Position numbers and translations under genes: made by a program. Of a stretch of 64,000 nt of DNA, positions 60,205 through 64,000 are shown piece by piece. Position 1 is the first letter of the stretch, and each line of letters begins with the position of its first letter. Below the pieces are notes generated by a model. The model was not told the DNA's origin. It saw only the letters and a program-made list of their open reading frames with translations, and did no database searches. Origin of the DNA: Chloroflexota bacterium (GTDB lineage Bacteria > Chloroflexota > Dormibacteria > Dormibacterales > Dormibacteraceae); contig VBIW01000034.1 of NCBI GenBank assembly GCA_005880915.1, forward strand, positions 62,001 through 126,000, written 5' to 3'.

Positions 60205-61959
60205 GTGAGGATCGCGCTCGCGCAGGTCAATCCGACAGTCGGCGACCTGGCCGGCAACGCACAGCTTGTCATCGACGGGATCGAGCGCGCCCGCGACGCC
60301 GCGGTGGACATCGTCTGCTTCCCCGAGCTCGTGATCACCGGCTACCCGCCGGAAGACCTCGTGCTCAAGCCATCCTTCGTGCGCGACAACCTCACGCAGC
60401 TGAACGTCATCGCCAACGCGACGGAAGGCATCTCGGCCGTCGTCGGGTTCGTCGACCAGGCGGGCGACATATTCAATGCCGCCGCGTTTCTGCACGACGG
60501 CGAGGTCAAAGCGATCTACCACAAGGTGTTCCTGCCGAACTACGGCGTGTTCGACGAGAAGCGCTACTTCGAGCCGGGCCACGAGTGCCCGATCGTGGAG
60601 CTGGATGGCCTGCGGATCGGGATGTCGGTCTGCGAAGACTGCTGGTTTCCCTCCGGCCCCATGGCCTGGCAGGCTCACCATGGCGCGCGGCTGCTGATCA
60701 ACATCAACGGCTCGCCCTACCACTACGGCAAGCGCGTGCCGCGAGAGGCGATGGTGGCGGAGCGGGCGTCCGCCTACGGAGCATTCGTCGCATGGGTCAA
60801 CACGGTCGGCGGGCAGGATGAGCTCGTCTTCGACGGGAACAGCGTCGTCTTCGACCCGCACGGCAAGCCCCTCAGCCATGCCGAGTCGATGGTCCCGGAC
60901 TTTCTCATCACCGACATCGACACCCAGGCCTCGGTCCACCTCTTCGTCGAAGACCTGAGGCACGAGGCGGAGGGCGCGCGGCGCCTCGACCTCGAGGTGA
61001 GCGAGGTGCGTCTGAGCAGCCGTCCTGTGCGCGGCCCAAAGCCTCCGATCGAGAATCGACTCGAGCAACCCCTCGAAGGCGCGGCCGAGATCTACGCCGC
61101 GGTCGTGCTCGCCACGCATGACTACATGGGCAAGCAGGGTTTCGAGAAGGTCGTCATCGGGATGTCCGGCGGAGTCGACTCGGCGCTGACGGCGGCGATC
61201 GCCTGCGACGCGCTCGGACCCCAGAACGTGATCGGGGTGCGGATGGCCTCGCGGCACACCTCGTCCGAGAGCCTGGAGGACGCCGGGCTCGTCGCCGAGA
61301 ACCTCGGCATGCAGCTGATGGATTTCTCCATCGAGCCGCCGCACCGGGGATTCGAGGCGATCCTGGCCCCCGTGTTCCAGGGCACCAAGCCTGGCGTCGC
61401 TGAGGAAAACCTCCAGCCTCGGATCCGGTCGACCATCCTCCACGCGCTGTCGAACAAGTTCGGCTACATCGTGCTCAGCACCGGCAACAAGTCAGAGCTG
61501 GCGACCGGCTACGGCACCCTGTACGGCGACATCGCAGGCGGCTACGCGGTGCTCAAGGACATCACGAAGACGACGGTCTACGAGCTGTGCCGCTACCGCA
61601 ACACGCTGGGCGCGGCGATCCCGGAGCGGGTGATCACCAAGCCGCCGTCCGCGGAGCTCAAGCCGGACCAGAAGGACAGTGACAGCCTGCCGCCCTACGA
61701 GGAGCTCGACCCGATCCTGGTCGGCTACGTCGAGGACGACCTCGGCCCGGAAGAGCTGGTCGCCGCCGGGCATCGGGCCGAGACGGTCGCGCGGGTCATC
61801 CAGCTGGTCGACCGGAGCGAGTACAAGCGACGCCAGGCGCCGCCGGGCGTGAAGATCACCCCACGTGCGTTCGGCCGCGACCGCCGGATGCCCATCGTCA
61901 ACCGCTACAGCCCGAACGGCGCCCGTACGACGCCGCCCAGGCCCGTCCGCCCGGCATAA
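60205..61959 (+). CDS. nadE: Glutamine-dependent NAD+ synthetase
   Basis: 584-residue two-domain enzyme amidating nicotinate adenine dinucleotide. N-terminal nitrilase-type glutaminase (catalytic Glu in PELVITGYPPEDL, Lys in YHKVFLPNYGVFDE, Cys in SVCEDCWFPSG) feeds ammonia to the C-terminal synthetase with the P-loop GMSGGVDSALTAAI. GTG 60205 with GGGAGA upstream is the natural start (RIALAQVNPTVGDLAGN); an ATG at 60118 adds a non-homologous leader. Confidence 0.96.
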   Translation: MRIALAQVNPTVGDLAGNAQLVIDGIERARDAAVDIVCFPELVITGYPPEDLVLKPSFVRDNLTQLNVIANATEGISAVVGFVDQAGDIFNAAAFLHDGEVKAIYHKVFLPNYGVFDEKRYFEPGHECPIVELDGLRIGMSVCEDCWFPSGPMAWQAHHGARLLININGSPYHYGKRVPREAMVAERASAYGAFVAWVNTVGGQDELVFDGNSVVFDPHGKPLSHAESMVPDFLITDIDTQASVHLFVEDLRHEAEGARRLDLEVSEVRLSSRPVRGPKPPIENRLEQPLEGAAEIYAAVVLATHDYMGKQGFEKVVIGMSGGVDSALTAAIACDALGPQNVIGVRMASRHTSSESLEDAGLVAENLGMQLMDFSIEPPHRGFEAILAPVFQGTKPGVAEENLQPRIRSTILHALSNKFGYIVLSTGNKSELATGYGTLYGDIAGGYAVLKDITKTTVYELCRYRNTLGAAIPERVITKPPSAELKPDQKDSDSLPPYEELDPILVGYVEDDLGPEELVAAGHRAETVARVIQLVDRSEYKRRQAPPGVKITPRAFGRDRRMPIVNRYSPNGARTTPPRPVRPA

Positions 61960-61990
61960 TTTTCTTCGATATCCCGTATAGGTAGGAGCT

Positions 61991-64000
61991 ATGGCCGGAA
62001 CCTTTGATGTTGTCGTGATCGGCGGCGGGCCCGGTGGTTACGTGGCCGCCTTGCGCGCCGCCCAGCTGGGGGCCAGGGTCGCCGTGGTCGAGAAGGACCG
62101 CGTCGGAGGCACCTGCCTGGTCCGCGGCTGCATCCCGACCAAGGCGCTGCTCCAGTCGTCCGAGCTCTACACGCTGGCCAGGGATGGGGCGCCGTTCGGG
62201 CTGGTCGCGGACGGGATCGGTTTCGACTGGAATGTGGCCCAGAAGCGCAAGACGGCCGTGGTCGACCAGCTCGTCAAGGGCGTCGAGGGGCTCTTGAAGG
62301 CGGGCGGCATAACGGTCTTCAAGGGCAGCGCGCGCCTCGCAGGCAAAGGCGTCGTGGACGTCTCCGGGGACCAGGTCCAGGGCAAGGACATCGTGATCGC
62401 GACCGGGTCGGCGGTGGCGCGCATCCCGCTGGCCGGCGGCGAGCTGACGATCGACTCGGATCAGATCCTCGAGCTCAAGGAGATTCCCAAGCGGCTTGCC
62501 GTCATCGGCGGAGGCGTCGTCGGAATGGAGTTCGCCGCGATGTTCGCCGCCCTCGGCAGCAAGGTCACCGTCCTGGAGATGCTGCCCCAGGTCCTGTCGA
62601 TGGTCGACGCCGACCTGGTTGCGGCCTACGCCAAGCACCTGGCGGGACTCGGTGGCGAGATCCACACCAACAGCAAGGTGTCCGAGATCGTCAAGCAGAA
62701 GGGTGGGCTGCAGGTTCATTTTTCGACCGGGGGAGAAGGCGGCGCGGTGGATGCCGACCAGGTCCTGCTCGCGGTCGGGCGGGTGCCCTACACGCAGGGC
62801 CTCGACGCAGAGAAGGCGGGGGTCAAGCTCGAGCGCGGCCGAGTCGTGGTCGATGATCACCTTCGGGCCACAGCGGACGGCGTGTGGGCGATCGGCGACG
62901 TGATCGGCGGCATCATGCTGGCGCACGTCGCCTCTTACGAGGGTGTTTGCGCGGTGGAGAACATCGTGGGCCACGGCGACCGGGTGCCCGACTATCACGC
63001 GGCGCCCAACTGCATCTACACCGAGCCGGAGATCGCCCACGTCGGACTGGGCGAGAAAGAAGCGAAAGAGAAGGGCATCGCGGTCAAGGTCGGCAGGTTC
63101 CCGTTCGCAGCCTCAGGACGGGCCCTGACGCTTGGCCAGTCCGAGGGCTTCGCCAAGGTCATCGCCGATGCGGACTCCGGGCGTCTCCTGGGCGCCCACA
63201 TCATCGGTCCGCGAGCGACGGACCTCATCGCTGAGGCGGCGCTCGCGATTCAGAACGGACTGACACTGGAACAGATCGACCTCACCATCCACGCTCATCC
63301 CACGCTGCCCGAGTCTCTGATGGAGGCGGCGCTGGCCGCGCAGGGTCGAGCGATACACATCCCGAACCGCAAGTCGAATCCCCCTCTCCCCACAGGGGAG
63401 AGGGCTGGGGAGAGGGGCGTGGCCGCGGCCGAACCGGCAAAAATGCAAAATCGGGAGAAGCAGATGGCAGCCCCCGTCAAGTCCTCCCCGGCCCCTCCCC
63501 CCTCCCCCGGCGCCATCGACCCTAAGTCGATTGAGCTCACCAAGGGGAATCGCGATCGGCTGCTTGCGCTGCACCGCGAGATGCAGCTCATCCGGCGATT
63601 CGAGGAGCGCGCCCAGGAGCAGTACACCAAGGCCAAGATCGGCGGCTACTGCCACCTCAACATCGGCGAGGAGGCGACGGTCGTCGGCGGCATCGAGGCG
63701 CTGAAGGCCAACGACTGGATCTTCACCAGCTATCGCGAGCACGGACACGCGATCGCTCGCGGTGTTGACCCGAAGAGCGTGATGGCGGAGCTCTTCGGCA
63801 AGGAGACCGGAACGTCGCACGGTCGCGGCGGTTCGATGCACCTTGTCGACTACAGCCGCCGCTTCATGGGCGGCTATGGAATCGTCGGCGGTCACCTGCC
63901 CCTCGCGGTGGGTGGCGCGTGGGCGGTCAAATACCGCAAGCAGAAGGACGTGATCTTCTGCATGTTCGGCGACGGCGCCACCAACATTGGCGCGTTTCAT
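61991..64000 (+). CDS. Dihydrolipoamide dehydrogenase fused in frame to pyruvate dehydrogenase E1 alpha (partial)
   Basis: 670 residues to the window edge with no stop codon. Residues 1-461 are a complete lipoamide dehydrogenase: FAD motif VVVIGGGPGGYVAALRAAQ, redox pair C42/C47 in GGTCLVRGCIPTKA, NAD motif LAVIGGGVVGMEFA, and the C-terminal HAHPTLPESLMEAA. Residues about 463-490 are encoded by a type 2 palindromic repeat. From about residue 492 (ATG 63464) the frame is PdhA-like E1 alpha: LHREMQLIRRFEERA, GGYCHLNIGEEA, SYREHGHAIARG, GRGGSMHL and the TPP motif FGDGATNIG at the edge. RBS AGGAG precedes ATG 61991. Internal ATGs 63443 and 63464 could also start a separate PdhA. Confidence 0.9.
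   Translation, partial: MAGTFDVVVIGGGPGGYVAALRAAQLGARVAVVEKDRVGGTCLVRGCIPTKALLQSSELYTLARDGAPFGLVADGIGFDWNVAQKRKTAVVDQLVKGVEGLLKAGGITVFKGSARLAGKGVVDVSGDQVQGKDIVIATGSAVARIPLAGGELTIDSDQILELKEIPKRLAVIGGGVVGMEFAAMFAALGSKVTVLEMLPQVLSMVDADLVAAYAKHLAGLGGEIHTNSKVSEIVKQKGGLQVHFSTGGEGGAVDADQVLLAVGRVPYTQGLDAEKAGVKLERGRVVVDDHLRATADGVWAIGDVIGGIMLAHVASYEGVCAVENIVGHGDRVPDYHAAPNCIYTEPEIAHVGLGEKEAKEKGIAVKVGRFPFAASGRALTLGQSEGFAKVIADADSGRLLGAHIIGPRATDLIAEAALAIQNGLTLEQIDLTIHAHPTLPESLMEAALAAQGRAIHIPNRKSNPPLPTGERAGERGVAAAEPAKMQNREKQMAAPVKSSPAPPPSPGAIDPKSIELTKGNRDRLLALHREMQLIRRFEERAQEQYTKAKIGGYCHLNIGEEATVVGGIEALKANDWIFTSYREHGHAIARGVDPKSVMAELFGKETGTSHGRGGSMHLVDYSRRFMGGYGIVGGHLPLAVGGAWAVKYRKQKDVIFCMFGDGATNIGAFH
63379..63421 (+). 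repeat. Type 2 palindromic repeat, copy D, inside the lpdA-pdhA frame
   Basis: CCCCTCTCCCC-ACA-GGGGAGAGGG, then CT, then GGGGAGAGGGGCG. It matches copy C closely and is read as codons of the linker (PPLPTGERAGERG). It contains no stop in this frame, at the point where a lipoamide dehydrogenase normally ends. Confidence 0.8.

Noticed and set aside
1-64000. tRNA or rRNA genes, CRISPR arrays, insertion sequences, attachment sites
   Set aside because: Spacers were read for cloverleaf ends, regularly spaced repeats and transposase motifs; none were found.

Overview
The window is a contiguous, gene-dense, high-GC bacterial chromosome segment made almost entirely of housekeeping genes. There are no rRNA or tRNA genes, no CRISPR array and no insertion sequence that I can see. 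LexA sites of the CGAAC-N4-GTTCG type, SpoVS, RNase J plus RNase Y plus PNPase, a DapL-type lysine branch, a lexA/LysM divergent pair and heavy use of GTG and TTG starts point to a Terrabacteria-type organism. A Dormibacterota or Chloroflexota-like lineage is my best guess; this is inference, because no marker here settles it.

Layout, plus strand unless stated. 1-4.4 kb: pheS end, pheT, CvpA-like protein, tyrS. 4.5-10.1 kb: yebC, ruvCAB, DUF2905, secDF. 10.2-17.2 kb: translation and RNA operon rimP-nusA-ylxR-infB-rbfA-nrnA-truB-ribF. 17.2-22.2 kb: a possible lipid module (GlpB-like flavoprotein, alkyl-DHAP-synthase-like flavoprotein, diacylglycerol-kinase-like protein), then a gamma-glutamyltransferase. 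22.2-30.9 kb: rpsO, pnp, dapB, asd, dapA, family 4 uracil-DNA glycosylase, RNase J. 31.4-35.5 kb: ftsK, a RodZ-like protein and a PgsA-CinA fusion. 35.5-48.9 kb: recA, recX, rny, ymdB, spoVS, miaB, mutS, mutL, miaA, dapL, hflX. 48.9-52.7 kb: lexA (minus) divergent from a LysM protein, then an accessory stretch with a decayed HNOB-like gene, a GC-rich anomaly, a LAGLIDADG endonuclease gene and an SOS-type promoter. 52.7-60.2 kb, minus strand: TetR, acyl-CoA dehydrogenase, a split TSUP permease, a TIGR00300 protein, pyrF, a radical SAM enzyme resembling tetraether lipid synthases, a small membrane protein, lgt. 60.2-64 kb: nadE and a continuous reading frame joining lipoamide dehydrogenase to pyruvate dehydrogenase E1 alpha, open at the window end.

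Three themes stand out. (1) Start codons: several genes lack ATG, GTG or TTG where their conserved N-terminus begins. Instead they show ATA (ATAG, nrnA and dagK) or CTG (CTGA, ribF, miaA, hflX) in a 4-base overlap with the previous stop codon; both ATA cases have a strong Shine-Dalgarno sequence 6-8 bases upstream. (2) SOS network: recA, the LysM protein and a two-gene unit carrying the homing endonuclease each have a LexA site between matching -35 and -10 boxes, two of them with almost no leader. (3) Dispersed GC-rich palindromic repeats sit at gene borders, where they appear to supply ribosome-binding sites, form coding tails, or (at 63.4 kb) bridge two enzymes in one frame.

Possible membrane-lipid chemistry (AGPS-like, GlpB-like and DAGK genes; Tes-like radical SAM beside lgt; PgsA-CinA) is the most interesting metabolic hint, but the substrates are inferred.
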